A stretch of 64,000 nucleotides of DNA from Flavobacteriaceae bacterium (GCA_002862805.1 PKEA01000013.1:1-64000), one strand, 5' to 3'. Positions 33,851-42,947 are shown, numbered from the stretch's first letter. Numbers and translations are program-made. Notes: generated by a model from the sequence alone, not told the origin.

Positions 33851-34951
33851 ATGTCATTTCCACAACGTAAAATAATTCACGTTGATATGGATGCCTTTTA
33901 CGCCTCTGTAGAACAAATGGATTTTCCTGAATTAAAAGGGAAACCATTAGCTGTTGGTGGAAGTGAAAATAGAGGTGTTGTGAGTGCAGCAAGTTACGAA
34001 GCTAGGAAATTTGGAGTTAGAAGTGCCATGAGTGGTATTCAAGCCAAAAGAAATTGCCCAGATTTAATTTTTGTTAGACCACGATTTGATAGATATAAAG
34101 AAATTTCTAAAAAAATTAGAAAAATTTTCTTTGAGTACACAGATTTAGTCGAACCTCTTTCTTTAGACGAAGCATATTTAGATGTTACAGTGAATAAAAA
34201 AAATAATCCTAGTGCATCTTTAATCGCTCAGGAAATTAGAAAGCGCATTTTTGAAGAAGTTGGATTAACTGCTTCTGCTGGAATTTCCGTAAATAAATTT
34301 GTAGCTAAAATTGCTTCTGATTATAACAAACCAAATGGACAAAAAACGGTAAATCCTAATGAGGTTTTGGATTTTTTGGAAAAATTAGATATAAAAAAGT
34401 TTTACGGTGTTGGTAAAGTAACTGCTGAAAAAATGTATCAATTAGGTATTTTTACGGGATATGATTTAAAACAAAAATCATTAGAATATTTAGAAAAAAA
34501 CTTTGGGAATAGCGGAAAACACTATTTTCAAATTGTAAGAGGAATTCACAATAGCTCGGTTAAACCGAATAGAAAGATTAAGTCTATAGGTGCCGAACGA
34601 ACTTTTAAAGAAAATTTATCTTCTGAAATTTATATGGAAGATCGATTATTCAATATCGCATCTGAATTGGAAAGAAGGTTACATAAAAGTAAAATTTCAG
34701 GGAAAACCATTACTCTAAAAATAAAGTATTCCGATTTTAGTCTTCAAACTAGAAGTAAAACATTGCAATATTTTATAGCTGATAAAGATTTGATTTTTGA
34801 TGTCGCAAAAGATTTATTGTATCAAGAACGATTAAAAAATTCGGTTCGATTGTTGGGAATTTCCGTTAACAATTTAAATAACGAAGAAAAGAAAGAAAAA
34901 GAAATGCCTAAAAGTATTTCGGTTCAACTAAAATTTGAGTTTAAAGAATAA
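33851..34951 (+). CDS. dinB: DNA polymerase IV (Y-family)
   Basis: Error-prone translesion polymerase. In the 366 residues, the metal-binding motif IIHVDMDAFYASVEQ has D11 and D13 at the start and PLSLDEAYLDV has the second acidic pair. The thumb carries helix-hairpin-helix motifs (KKFYGVGKVTAEKM), the little-finger domain follows (about 235-345), and the tail MPKSISVQLKFEFKE may include a weak clamp-binding peptide. Length is standard. No SOS box can be named for this lineage. Confidence 0.95.
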   Translation: MSFPQRKIIHVDMDAFYASVEQMDFPELKGKPLAVGGSENRGVVSAASYEARKFGVRSAMSGIQAKRNCPDLIFVRPRFDRYKEISKKIRKIFFEYTDLVEPLSLDEAYLDVTVNKKNNPSASLIAQEIRKRIFEEVGLTASAGISVNKFVAKIASDYNKPNGQKTVNPNEVLDFLEKLDIKKFYGVGKVTAEKMYQLGIFTGYDLKQKSLEYLEKNFGNSGKHYFQIVRGIHNSSVKPNRKIKSIGAERTFKENLSSEIYMEDRLFNIASELERRLHKSKISGKTITLKIKYSDFSLQTRSKTLQYFIADKDLIFDVAKDLLYQERLKNSVRLLGISVNNLNNEEKKEKEMPKSISVQLKFEFKE

Positions 34952-34954
34952 AAA

Positions 34955-34981
34955 AATCCCGCCAACAGCAGGATTTTTTTA
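34955..34981. terminator. Bidirectional terminator between dinB and the Bax-inhibitor gene
   Basis: AATCCCGC (34955-34962), loop CAACA, GCAGGATT (34968-34975), with A- and T-tracts on both sides. One C-A mismatch on the plus strand becomes a G-U pair on the minus strand, so it should work better for the minus-strand gene. Confidence 0.75.
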
Positions 34982-35001
34982 TTTTATATATTTTAAAAAA
35001 A

Positions 35002-35760
35002 TTAATCTCTACTTGACAATTTAGAAAGTAAACGTAAAAATTCAACGTATAACCATACTAATGTAATCATTAATCCCATTGCACTGAACCATTCCATATA
35101 TTTTGGCATTTGTTTAGCCGCACCTTTTTCAATTTCGTCAAAATCTAAAAATAAATTTAAAGCTGCAATAACAATTACAAAAACACTTATTCCTATACTC
35201 ATTAATGAATTACCATGATGAACCGCCTCAAATGTGATGAAAAAAGACAAAATCCAAGACAATAGATAATATGTCATAATAGCTAAAGTAGCAGCAATTA
35301 CAATAGATTTAAAACGCTCAGTTACTTTTACAATTTTGTATTTGTATAAAGCAAAACATACAATGAATGTAATAAATGTGCAACTTACAGCTTGTATTAC
35401 AATTCCAGGGTATGATGCTTCAAAAAATGCAGAGATTCCACCAATAAATAAACCTTCAAACAAAGCATATCCTGGTGCGACCCAAGTAGATGTATGAGGT
35501 TTAAAAGCAGCAATAAGCACTAAAATAAAACCAACAATTGCTCCTCCAATTGTAAGTACTAAAGGATTATAACCATTAAATGCTAACCACCAAGTAATAC
35601 ACGCTGTAGTAAGTAACATAAATAATAACATGAAACTTTTGTTAATCGCTCCACTTACAGTCATTGTTTCTTGTTGTATGGCAATTGTTTCATCAGCATT
35701 TTTACTTGTATTAGTAAATGCTTTACTTCCTAAAAAAGGATTTTTTGATTCAAATTTCAT
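35002..35760 (-). CDS. Bax inhibitor-1/YccA-like membrane protein
   Basis: 252 residues with about 45 soluble N-terminal residues and seven hydrophobic helices (from FMLLFMLLTTACITWWLAF to MGLMITLVWLYVEFLRLL). The NLFLDFDEIEKGAAKQMPKYMEW stretch between the last helices is diagnostic of the bacterial BI-1/YccA group, with conserved acidic residues thought to gate calcium leak in relatives. Role in this organism unknown. It has a TACATTTG -7 box upstream on the minus strand and a terminator behind. Confidence 0.9.
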   Translation of the reverse strand: MKFESKNPFLGSKAFTNTSKNADETIAIQQETMTVSGAINKSFMLLFMLLTTACITWWLAFNGYNPLVLTIGGAIVGFILVLIAAFKPHTSTWVAPGYALFEGLFIGGISAFFEASYPGIVIQAVSCTFITFIVCFALYKYKIVKVTERFKSIVIAATLAIMTYYLLSWILSFFITFEAVHHGNSLMSIGISVFVIVIAALNLFLDFDEIEKGAAKQMPKYMEWFSAMGLMITLVWLYVEFLRLLSKLSSRD

Positions 35761-35788
35761 ATAAAAAAATTATAAATGTTTATTATTT

Positions 35789-35796
35789 CAAATGTA
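35789..35796 (-). promoter_or_regulatory. -7 promoter box for the Bax-inhibitor gene
   Basis: Minus strand TACATTTG, exact TAnnTTTG match, 29 bases before the ATG at 35760. It lies in the 44-base gap after pyk. Confidence 0.5.
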
Positions 35797-35804
35797 AATA
35801 AAAT

Positions 35805-37229
35805 TTATTCGATTTCTGATACTCTTAATGTATTTACCATACCTTTTTTAATAATAGGCATTGCGGCAAGATTAATAATCATATCGCCTTTTTCAACATG
35901 TCCATGTTCTTTGCATATTAAGTTGATGTCTTCAACGGTATCATCGGTACTCACAAATTTATCATAATAGAAAGCTTTAACTCCCCAAAGTAAATTTAAT
36001 TGAGTTAAAATTCTTTTATTAGAAGTGAAAACTAAAATAAGTGAATTTGGTCTCCATGCTGAAATTTGAAAAGCTGTATAACCACTATTGGTTAACGTTG
36101 TTATTGCTTTTGCATTTATATCATCGGCCATAATTGCTGCATGGTAGCAAATAGACTTTGTTACAAATCGATTTGTTCTAATATAAGGAGCGTTTAAAGG
36201 CACTTTAATTAAAGGTGAATCTTCAACACTTCTAATAATTTTTGACATTGTTTCTATTACTTGAACTGGATAACTTCCTACTGATGTTTCTCCAGAAAGC
36301 ATAACTGCATCTGCACCATCCATTACTGAGTTGGCAACATCATTTACTTCTGCTCTAGTAGGTGTTAAACTTGTAATCATTGTTTCCATCATCTGTGTTG
36401 CCACAATTACTGGAATACGAGCTGTCTTTGCTCTATGGATTAGTTTCTTTTGAATTAATGGAACTTGTTCTGCTGGAATTTCAACACCTAAATCACCACG
36501 AGCAACCATCAATCCGTCACAAAAAGCAACAATTTTGTCTATATTTTCAACAGCTTCAGGCTTTTCAATTTTTGCAATGATTGGAATTTTATGGTCAGAA
36601 TGTTTTACAATTAAATCTTGCAATTGCTCTAAATCTTCGGGAGTTCTAACAAAGGATAGTGCAATCCAGTCTACTTTATTTTCAATCGCAAATAATGCGT
36701 CTTTTATATCTTTTTTTGTTAAAGCTGGTAAAGAAACTTTTGTGTTAGGAAGATTTACCCCTTTTTTAGATTTTAAAGGTCCGCCTTGAACAACTATTGC
36801 TTCAACTTCAGTTTTTTTATCGGTTTTTACAACTTCAAAGATTAATTTTCCGTCGTCTAAAAGAATTCTTTCACCTGGATTTACATCTTTTGGAAATTCT
36901 TTGTAATTCATGTACACCTTTTCTGCAGTTCCTAATATGTCTTCTGCAGTTGTAAATGTAATTTTATCGCCTTTGCTTACAATTACATCTTCTTTCATTA
37001 CTCCAACTCTTAGTTTTGGTCCTTGTAGATCGGCAAGTATTGATGTTGTGTAGTTAAATTCAGCATTTAATTCACGAATAGTATTTATTCTAGCTAAAAC
37101 ATCTTCATAGTCTGCATGAGAAAAGTTAATTCTAAAAACATTTACTCCTGCGTCAATCATTTCTTTAATAGTTTCTTTAGTGCTGCAAGCAGGACCTAAA
37201 GTTGCTACAATTTTAGTTTTTTTATTCAT
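35805..37229 (-). CDS. pyk: Pyruvate kinase
   Basis: Transfers phosphate from phosphoenolpyruvate to ADP, last step of glycolysis. The 474-residue protein starts KTKIVATLGPACS and has the B domain (about 70-165), the catalytic lysine and metal signature IPIIAKIEKPEAVEN, MVARGDLGVEIP with the metal aspartate region, and TRAEVNDVANSVMDGADAVMLSGE. The C-terminal allosteric domain is short and complete. It is the last gene of the acpP-fabF-rnc-IPExxxVDY-pyk run, 11 bases after the gene before it. Confidence 0.97.
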   Translation of the reverse strand: MNKKTKIVATLGPACSTKETIKEMIDAGVNVFRINFSHADYEDVLARINTIRELNAEFNYTTSILADLQGPKLRVGVMKEDVIVSKGDKITFTTAEDILGTAEKVYMNYKEFPKDVNPGERILLDDGKLIFEVVKTDKKTEVEAIVVQGGPLKSKKGVNLPNTKVSLPALTKKDIKDALFAIENKVDWIALSFVRTPEDLEQLQDLIVKHSDHKIPIIAKIEKPEAVENIDKIVAFCDGLMVARGDLGVEIPAEQVPLIQKKLIHRAKTARIPVIVATQMMETMITSLTPTRAEVNDVANSVMDGADAVMLSGETSVGSYPVQVIETMSKIIRSVEDSPLIKVPLNAPYIRTNRFVTKSICYHAAIMADDINAKAITTLTNSGYTAFQISAWRPNSLILVFTSNKRILTQLNLLWGVKAFYYDKFVSTDDTVEDINLICKEHGHVEKGDMIINLAAMPIIKKGMVNTLRVSEIE

Positions 37230-37240
37230 TTATATTTTAG

Positions 37241-37714
37241 TTAAAATATTAAATTATTTTTTGATTTTAAGTTTACTTTATCAATTAAGTATGACATTGA
37301 AACGTTATTTATTGATTCTATTTTTTTTGTTACTTCTTTAGTTTTAAAAAACGAATCAACATTTTCAATTTTTAAAAGGAAGTCAGCTTTTTTAAATTCA
37401 GGGATTAAATATACGTTAACTTCCATATTCTCAAATATACCAGCTGATTTTTTATTAGTAGAATTTATAGTGGTTTTGTTTTCTATTAAACTCCATTGAA
37501 TGTCTGTTTTTTTATCATCATAAAAATAATGATTAAAAGAGCTTTTTCCTTCTTGAGTTTCTATAGCAATGTTTAAATTGTTTTTGCACAGCTTTATATT
37601 TAATTCTCTGTTTAAAAAATAAGCGAGTCTATAATCCTCTATTGATGTATGAATGGCAATTAATTCATAATCAATTGATAAAAAGTCAACTATTTGAATT
37701 TTATGAACGGCCAT
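37241..37714 (-). CDS. IPExxxVDY family protein
   Basis: 157 residues of a small Bacteroidota-only family of unknown function. The name motif shows here as IPEFKKADFLLKIE (near 103-116), where V-D-Y is replaced by A-D-F. The N-terminus DYELIAIHTSIEDYRLAYFLNRELNIKL is also typical. It is probably a cytoplasmic protein, with no signal or membrane segment. It lies between rnc and pyk, a constant neighbour pair in this group as I recall, which hints at a link to RNA processing or glycolysis but proves none. Confidence 0.8.
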   Translation of the reverse strand: MAVHKIQIVDFLSIDYELIAIHTSIEDYRLAYFLNRELNIKLCKNNLNIAIETQEGKSSFNHYFYDDKKTDIQWSLIENKTTINSTNKKSAGIFENMEVNVYLIPEFKKADFLLKIENVDSFFKTKEVTKKIESINNVSMSYLIDKVNLKSKNNLIF

Positions 37715-37771
37715 TTGTGTGAATTGTTTTTGTAAATATACAATTTATGAAATGGGTGTGTGTTAAGAAAA

Positions 37772-38512
37772 TTATTTTTTTGAAATAATTTCTTGTAAAG
37801 CAAAATAAGCTCTTTTTGCAGCTTTCTCTTCAGCTTTCTTCTTTGATGTTTCTCTTGCTTTTGCAACAGTTTTATTATCAATATCTAACTTTACTCCAAA
37901 AAAGCGTTGTTCTTCTGTACCATTATCTTCAAAAGTTTCAAAAACAAACTTCTTTTTTTCTTTTTGACACCATTCAATAATTAAACTTTTATAGCTAATA
38001 ACTTTTCCTTCAAGCTTAGGAATGTCTACATAAGGTTGGATAACTTTGTTAAAAATAAATTTTTCACAATAAGAAAACCCTCTATCTAAATAAATGGCTC
38101 CAACTAAACCTTCAAAAATATTGCCATGTATATTGTCACTAAAATGCTGAGGATTAACTTTACTATCAACAAATTGAATTAGTTTTAAATCTCTGCCTAG
38201 TTCGTTTAAATGTTCTCTACTTACAATTTTAGAGCGCATTTTGGTTAAATAACCTTCATCACCACTTGGTACTTCGTTGTATAAATGTGCTGCAATAACA
38301 CTGCCTAGCATGGCGTCTCCTAAAAATTCTAATCTCTCATAATTAAAAGGATAGCCGTTTTCTCCAATTTTATTTGTAGAACGATGTGTAAAAGCTTTCT
38401 GGTAATAAACCAAATTTAGTGGTTTGAAACCTAAAATTTTGCTGATTTTGTCAAAAAAAATCCCGTCTTCTTGAGAACGGGAGTTTTTAATTATTTTTTT
38501 AAAAAAACGCAT
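37772..38512 (-). CDS. rnc: Ribonuclease III
   Basis: Cuts double-stranded RNA in rRNA maturation and antisense decay. In the 246-residue protein the signature YERLEFLGDAMLG is at 58-70 with D66, and the second catalytic acid is E134 in NIFEGLVGAIYLDRG. A double-stranded RNA-binding domain fills about 165-240 (SYKSLIIEWCQKEKKKF, FGVKLDIDNKTVAKA, KKKAEEKAAKRAY). It starts 6 bases after fabF, an acpP-fabF-rnc order widespread in bacteria. The N-terminus is about 20 residues longer than in E. coli. Confidence 0.97.
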   Translation of the reverse strand: MRFFKKIIKNSRSQEDGIFFDKISKILGFKPLNLVYYQKAFTHRSTNKIGENGYPFNYERLEFLGDAMLGSVIAAHLYNEVPSGDEGYLTKMRSKIVSREHLNELGRDLKLIQFVDSKVNPQHFSDNIHGNIFEGLVGAIYLDRGFSYCEKFIFNKVIQPYVDIPKLEGKVISYKSLIIEWCQKEKKKFVFETFEDNGTEEQRFFGVKLDIDNKTVAKARETSKKKAEEKAAKRAYFALQEIISKK

Positions 38513-38518
38513 CCGTTC

Positions 38519-39772
38519 TTATTCTTCTATTTTCTTAAATAATACGCAAGCATTATGTCCTCCAAAACCAAAAGTATTACTCATAGCGACTTTAACATCT
38601 CTTTTTTGTGCTTTATTTAAAGTTAAATTTAACTCTGGATTAATGTTTTCATCTACAACAGAATGATTAATTGTAGGAGGAACAATTCCGTGTTTTATTG
38701 ATAATACCGAAGCAATAGCTTCAATTCCACCTGCAGCACCTAAAAGATGGCCGGTCATAGATTTTGTTGAATTAATGTTAATATTTTTAGCATGGTCGCC
38801 AAAAACAGCACTTATTGCTTTTAATTCGGCAACATCACCTAATGGTGTTGATGTTCCATGTGTGTTAATATGATCAACTTCATGTGGTTGCATCCCTGCG
38901 TCTCTTAAAGTATTATTCATAACGGCTATTACTCCTAATCCTTCAGGGTGTGGAGCTGTTAAATGGTAAGCATCAGAAGACATTCCACCTCCGCCAATCT
39001 CACAATATATTTTAGCACCACGTGCTTTTGCGTGTTCATATTCTTCAAGTACTAGAGCGCCAGCTCCTTCACCTAAAACAAAACCATCTCTAGTTGCGTC
39101 AAAAGGTCTAGAGGCAGTTTCTGGGCTTTCATTTCTTGTTGATAAAGCATGCATAGAATTAAATCCACCCATTCCAGCAATTGTTACGGCTGCTTCTGAA
39201 CCACCAGAAATAATAACGTCACACATTCCTAAACGAATATAATTAAATGCATCTATCATTGCATTTGCAGAAGAAGCACAAGCAGAAACAGTTGTGTAAT
39301 TTGGACCCATAAACCCATTTCTCATTGAAATGTGAGCAGGGGCAATATCTGCAATCATTTTAGGAATAAAGAAAGGATTAAATTTTGGAGTTCCATCACC
39401 TTTGGCATAGTATAAAACTTCTTCTTGAAAAGTTTCTAAGCCTCCAATTCCTGCTCCCCAAATAACTCCAACTCTATGTTTGTCAACATTCTCAGCTGTA
39501 ATACCGGCATCTTTAATAGCCTCATCACTTGCAACAACAGCATATTGTGCAAACTTATCCATTCTACGAGCTTCTTTACGGTCAATAAAATCCTCTATAT
39601 TGAAGTTTTTAACTTCACAAGCAAATTTTGTTTTATGTTTTTCAGTATCATAGTAAGTAATAGGTGCGGCACCACTTTTACCATTAATCAATCCTTCCCA
39701 ATATTCTTGAATATTATTTCCAATAGGGGTAAGGGCTCCTAGACCAGTTACAACAACACGCTTTAATTGCAT
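38519..39772 (-). CDS. fabF: 3-oxoacyl-ACP synthase II
   Basis: Condenses malonyl-ACP with acyl-ACP in fatty-acid elongation. The ATG at 39772 gives 417 residues beginning MQLKRVVVTGLGALTPIG, the family start; the frame that extends to 39838 adds 22 residues of leader and is rejected. The Cys-His-His triad reads C165 (VSACASSAN), H305 (NTHGTSTPLGD) and H342 (SMTGHLLGAAGG). acpP lies upstream behind a hairpin, and rnc follows by 6 bases. Confidence 0.97.
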   Translation of the reverse strand: MQLKRVVVTGLGALTPIGNNIQEYWEGLINGKSGAAPITYYDTEKHKTKFACEVKNFNIEDFIDRKEARRMDKFAQYAVVASDEAIKDAGITAENVDKHRVGVIWGAGIGGLETFQEEVLYYAKGDGTPKFNPFFIPKMIADIAPAHISMRNGFMGPNYTTVSACASSANAMIDAFNYIRLGMCDVIISGGSEAAVTIAGMGGFNSMHALSTRNESPETASRPFDATRDGFVLGEGAGALVLEEYEHAKARGAKIYCEIGGGGMSSDAYHLTAPHPEGLGVIAVMNNTLRDAGMQPHEVDHINTHGTSTPLGDVAELKAISAVFGDHAKNININSTKSMTGHLLGAAGGIEAIASVLSIKHGIVPPTINHSVVDENINPELNLTLNKAQKRDVKVAMSNTFGFGGHNACVLFKKIEE

Positions 39773-39920
39773 ATAATTAAATTTTGGTTTTATATAAAAA
39801 ACCCAATGTACTTTTAATAATGTAACTAAAAGAAACAATGGGTATTACATAGTTTTTTATTTTAATGATTGTAATACAATCAATGTTTTCTTCAAATCTA
39901 ATAAAAGATTTTAAAATTTC

Positions 39921-39963
39921 GAAGAAAAAATAATAACACTCATGAGTATAAACCCACGAGTGT
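39921..39963 (-). terminator. Terminator or attenuator between acpP and fabF
   Basis: On the minus strand ACACTCGTG (39963-39955), a 10-base loop and CATGAGTGT (39944-39936) pair over nine positions with one G-U, followed by an AT-rich run with six T. It lies 8 bases after the acpP stop. Carrier protein is needed in large excess over FabF, so partial termination here makes sense. Confidence 0.7.
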
Positions 39964-39971
39964 CTAAAATA

Positions 39972-40208
39972 TTATTTTTTAGCTTCTTCGATGTAAGAAA
40001 TAGCTTGACCTACAGTAGCAATGTTTTCTGCTTGATCATCTGGGATTTGAATATCAAATTCTTTTTCAAATTCCATAATTAGCTCAACAGTGTCTAATGA
40101 ATCAGCTCCTAAATCATTTGTGAAGCTTGCTTCTGTTACAACTTCGTTTTCGTCAACACCTAATTTGTCTACGATAATCGCTTTTACTCTTGATGCAATG
40201 TCTGACAT
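39972..40208 (-). CDS. acpP: Acyl carrier protein
   Basis: 78-residue acidic carrier of acyl chains in fatty-acid synthesis. S37 in [12 protein letters not shown] takes the phosphopantetheine arm. Length, charge and helical pattern are standard. It leads the run acpP-fabF-rnc and has an exact consensus promoter on the minus strand. Confidence 0.98.
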   Translation of the reverse strand: MSDIASRVKAIIVDKLGVDENEVVTEASFTNDLGADSLDTVELIMEFEKEFDIQIPDDQAENIATVGQAISYIEEAKK

Positions 40209-40237
40209 AATCTTTTAATTTTAATTTAATTTGTTGG

Positions 40238-40266
40238 CAAAAATAAAAAACTTTATTTTAAAACAA
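40238..40266 (-). promoter_or_regulatory. Consensus promoter of acpP
   Basis: Minus strand TTG (40266-40264), 18 bases, TATTTTTG (40245-40238), exact Bacteroidota consensus, 29 bases before the acpP ATG. The rest of the 175-base gap to purN shows only AT-rich sequence; no clear purN promoter was found. Confidence 0.7.
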
Positions 40267-40383
40267 CAATTTTGTTTCTAAATGTGACTACGAATTTAAA
40301 AAAAAATAATTCACAAAGACCTCTTTTTTCTATTTTTTACCAATTATTATTCTTTTTTTTGTGTAATTAAAATTACAGGATAA

Positions 40384-40950
40384 ATGAAAAAAATAGTGCT
40401 ATTCGCTTCTGGCAATGGTTCCAATGCCGAAAAGATCATATTACATTTCAAAAAATCAACCTTTGCAAATGTAGTCACTATCTTTACAAACAATCCTGAT
40501 GCCAAAGTGTTAGAAAAAGCAAAAAATCATCAAATGGAGGCTGTTATTTTTACAAAATCTGACTTAAATAATGATTTTGTTCTTCAAAAACTCAAAAAAA
40601 TTGATCCAGATTTAATTGTTTTAGCTGGATTTTTATTGAAATTTCCAGAATCTATCATAAATCAATATCCTAATAAAGTAATTAACATTCACCCTGCTCT
40701 TTTGCCTAAATATGGTGGAAAAGGAATGTATGGAATGAACGTGCACAAAGCGGTTTTAGAAAATAACGAAAAAGAAACCGGAATCACTATTCATTATGTA
40801 AACGAACATTATGATGAAGGTGAATACATTTCTCAGCATAAAGTTTCTATAGAGAATTGTGTTTCTGCTGAAGAAATTGCAAATAAAGTACATCAACTAG
40901 AACATGAATATTTTCCGATTGTTATTGAACAATTAATCACTAATCACTAA
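40384..40950 (+). CDS. purN: Phosphoribosylglycinamide formyltransferase
   Basis: Third step of purine synthesis: moves a formyl group from 10-formyl-THF to GAR. The 188 residues include GNGSN (10-14) for phosphate binding and the catalytic N101, H103 (INIHPALLPKYGGKGMYG) and D144 (EHYDEG). Folate use links it in function to the cyclo-ligase at 9066, and purF at 42990 catalyses the first step of the same path. rnhA follows 11 bases later. Confidence 0.95.
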   Translation: MKKIVLFASGNGSNAEKIILHFKKSTFANVVTIFTNNPDAKVLEKAKNHQMEAVIFTKSDLNNDFVLQKLKKIDPDLIVLAGFLLKFPESIINQYPNKVINIHPALLPKYGGKGMYGMNVHKAVLENNEKETGITIHYVNEHYDEGEYISQHKVSIENCVSAEEIANKVHQLEHEYFPIVIEQLITNH

Positions 40951-40961
40951 TCATTATTTAC

Positions 40962-41441
40962 TTGAGTCACGAAGTTCACATATATACAGACGGCGCTGCT
41001 AAGGGAAATCCTGGTCCGGCGGGTTATGGCGTAGTTATGGAAATGGTAGGAACTCCTTATAAAAGGGAATTTTATGAAGGTTTTCGAAAATCTACCAATA
41101 ATAGAATGGAACTTTTAGCTGTTATTGTAGGTTTAGAAAAACTAAAAAACTTAAAAACGAAAGTATTAGTCGTTTCCGATTCTAAATATGTGGTAGATGC
41201 TGTTGAAAAACGTTGGGTTTTTCAATGGGAAAAGAAAAATTTTGCAGGAAAAAAGAATCCCGATTTATGGATGCGCTTTCTAAAAGCGTACCGAAATCAT
41301 AAAGTAGATTTTCAATGGGTAAAAGGGCATAATAATCATCCTCAAAACGAGCGTTGCGATGAGTTGGCAGTAATGGCTTCTCAACAAGAGAAATTATCTG
41401 TAGATACTTTTTACGAAAAAGAAGAAACGAAGTTGTTGTAG
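40962..41441 (+). CDS. rnhA: Ribonuclease HI
   Basis: Removes RNA from RNA-DNA hybrids. The start is a TTG at 40962, giving MSHEVHIYTDGAAKGNPGPAG; no ATG is near, and the family start needs this position. Catalytic acids D10, E50, D73 and D133 and H123 (WVKGHNNHPQNERCDELA) are all present in the 159 residues. It is probably transcribed with purN. Its stop lies one base from that of the convergent gene at 41443. Confidence 0.96.
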   Translation: MSHEVHIYTDGAAKGNPGPAGYGVVMEMVGTPYKREFYEGFRKSTNNRMELLAVIVGLEKLKNLKTKVLVVSDSKYVVDAVEKRWVFQWEKKNFAGKKNPDLWMRFLKAYRNHKVDFQWVKGHNNHPQNERCDELAVMASQQEKLSVDTFYEKEETKLL

Positions 41442-41442
41442 A

Positions 41443-41868
41443 CTATTTTTTAAAATCACTTATTTTATATTTTATACCTTGAGGATTATCACTGTATTTA
41501 AAAACTAAATAATTTGAGTTTTTCTTATTTAAAGAGAGCTTGAACTTTCCGTTTAATTCAGTTAAAAGAAGAGTATCAATTATTTTATTGTTTTCACTGC
41601 ACTCTAGAATAACTATTTTGTTTTTTAATTCTTTTTCAGACCCACTTAGCATTTCCTTACTTTGAACAATTCCTTCAATCATAATTTTTTCACCTTCACA
41701 AAAACAATTATCGAAATTTGGACTTATTTTTAACTCTCCTATATTAACTGAAACGTTTTCGAAGTTATTTGATTCAGAATTCCAATTGACAAAAGAATAA
41801 CCTCCTTTAAATTGACATTCACAAGTTTTCAAGGAAAGTAAGGTAATAAGAAAGAATAACTTGTTCAT
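41443..41868 (-). CDS. Exported hypothetical protein
   Basis: I do not recognise this family. From the ATG at 41868 it has 141 residues beginning MNKLFFLITLLSLKTCEC, a signal peptide; an ATG six codons further up (41886) is also possible. The cysteine context LKTC is a poor lipobox, so lipid anchoring is doubtful. The rest looks beta-rich: a two-cysteine FCEGEK area near the middle, ELNGKFKLSLNKKNSNYLVFKY in the last third, which resembles a small carboxypeptidase-regulatory or transthyretin-like sandwich. It stands alone on the minus strand. Confidence 0.55.
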   Translation of the reverse strand: MNKLFFLITLLSLKTCECQFKGGYSFVNWNSESNNFENVSVNIGELKISPNFDNCFCEGEKIMIEGIVQSKEMLSGSEKELKNKIVILECSENNKIIDTLLLTELNGKFKLSLNKKNSNYLVFKYSDNPQGIKYKISDFKK

Positions 41869-41914
41869 CCAAATTTTTTTTAACATTTCAAAATTAACAA
41901 AAAACTCTTTAAGA

Positions 41915-41950
41915 AACTTTTAAACCTATAAACTTTTAAACTTCTAAACT
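41915..41950. repeat. 8-bp tandem repeat AACYTNTA, 4.5 units
   Basis: Units AACTTTTA (41915-41922), AACCTATA (41923-41930), AACTTTTA (41931-41938), AACTTCTA (41939-41946) and AACT (41947-41950) follow each other without gaps just before the -7 box of the PfkB gene. The same unit recurs at 57869-57894. Confidence 0.75.
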
Positions 41951-41956
41951 AAAACT

Positions 41957-41964
41957 TATCTTTG
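41957..41964 (+). promoter_or_regulatory. -7 promoter box for the PfkB gene
   Basis: TATCTTTG, exact TAnnTTTG match, 23 bases before the ATG at 41988. The -33 area lies inside the 8-bp tandem repeat and has no proper TTG. Confidence 0.5.
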
Positions 41965-41987
41965 CCTCTTATTTCAAATTGAAAAGA

Positions 41988-42917
41988 ATGAATAAATTAT
42001 TGATAGTAGGAACGGTAGCTTTTGATGCTATTGAAACGCCTTTCGGAAAAACAGATAAAATTTTAGGTGGTGCAGCAACTTATATTGGTTTAGCTTCTAA
42101 CTTTTTTAATGTAGATGCAGCAATTGTTTCGGTAGTAGGTGAAGATTTTCCTCAAGAGTATTTAGATTTATTAACCAATAATGGTGTAAATATAGACGGA
42201 ATTGAAGTGGTTAAAGGCGGAAAAACATTCTTTTGGAGTGGAAAATACCATAACGATTTAAATTCTCGTGATACTTTAGTTACTGAGTTAAATGTTTTAG
42301 CAGATTTTAATCCGGTAGTTCCTCAAGCATATAAAAATTCTGAAGTAGTTTTATTAGGAAATCTACATCCTTTAGTACAATCTGGTGTTTTAGATCAAAT
42401 GACAGAAAAGCCTAAGTTAATTGTTTTAGATACAATGAACTTTTGGATGGATTGTGCCTTGCCAGAATTATTAGACGTTATTAAACGTGTTGATGTAATT
42501 ACAATTAATGATGAAGAAGCGCGTCAATTATCGGGTGAATATTCATTAGTAAAAGCAGCTCAAAAGATTCATACGATGGGGCCAAAATATGTGGTAATTA
42601 AAAAAGGAGAACACGGAGCGTTATTGTTCCAAGACAAAGAAATTTTCTTTGCTCCGGCATTACCTTTAGAGGAAGTGTTTGATCCAACAGGAGCTGGTGA
42701 TACATTTGCAGGTGGTTTCGCAGGTTATATTGCTCAAAGTGAAAACATTTCGTTTGATAATATGAAAAACGGAATTATTTACGGTTCAAACTTAGCTTCA
42801 TTTTGTGTGGAGAAATTTGGAACTGAGCGCATGCAAAAATTAGACAAGGAAGAAGTTAATATGCGTTTAAAACAATTTAAAGCATTAACACAATTTGAAA
42901 TTGAATTAGAAGAATAA
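41988..42917 (+). CDS. PfkB-family carbohydrate or nucleoside kinase
   Basis: 309 residues from the ATG at 41988 (a TTG three codons upstream is less likely). The N-terminal glycine motif is ILGGAATYIGLASNFF and the C-terminal ATP/catalytic motif is FDPTGAGDTFAGGFAG with the base Asp in GAGD. Length fits ribokinase-type enzymes. The substrate is not clear: ribokinase, adenosine kinase or sugar kinase are all possible; its place 73 bases before purF, beyond a terminator, makes a ribose or nucleoside role attractive but unproven. Confidence 0.85.
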   Translation: MNKLLIVGTVAFDAIETPFGKTDKILGGAATYIGLASNFFNVDAAIVSVVGEDFPQEYLDLLTNNGVNIDGIEVVKGGKTFFWSGKYHNDLNSRDTLVTELNVLADFNPVVPQAYKNSEVVLLGNLHPLVQSGVLDQMTEKPKLIVLDTMNFWMDCALPELLDVIKRVDVITINDEEARQLSGEYSLVKAAQKIHTMGPKYVVIKKGEHGALLFQDKEIFFAPALPLEEVFDPTGAGDTFAGGFAGYIAQSENISFDNMKNGIIYGSNLASFCVEKFGTERMQKLDKEEVNMRLKQFKALTQFEIELEE

Positions 42918-42922
42918 AAACG

Positions 42923-42947
42923 TGCCTCGAATTTTCGGGGCATTTTT
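42923..42947 (+). terminator. Terminator after the PfkB gene
   Basis: TGCCTCGA (42923-42930), loop ATTT, TCGGGGCA (42935-42942) pair over eight positions with one G-U, followed by five T. Confidence 0.8.
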
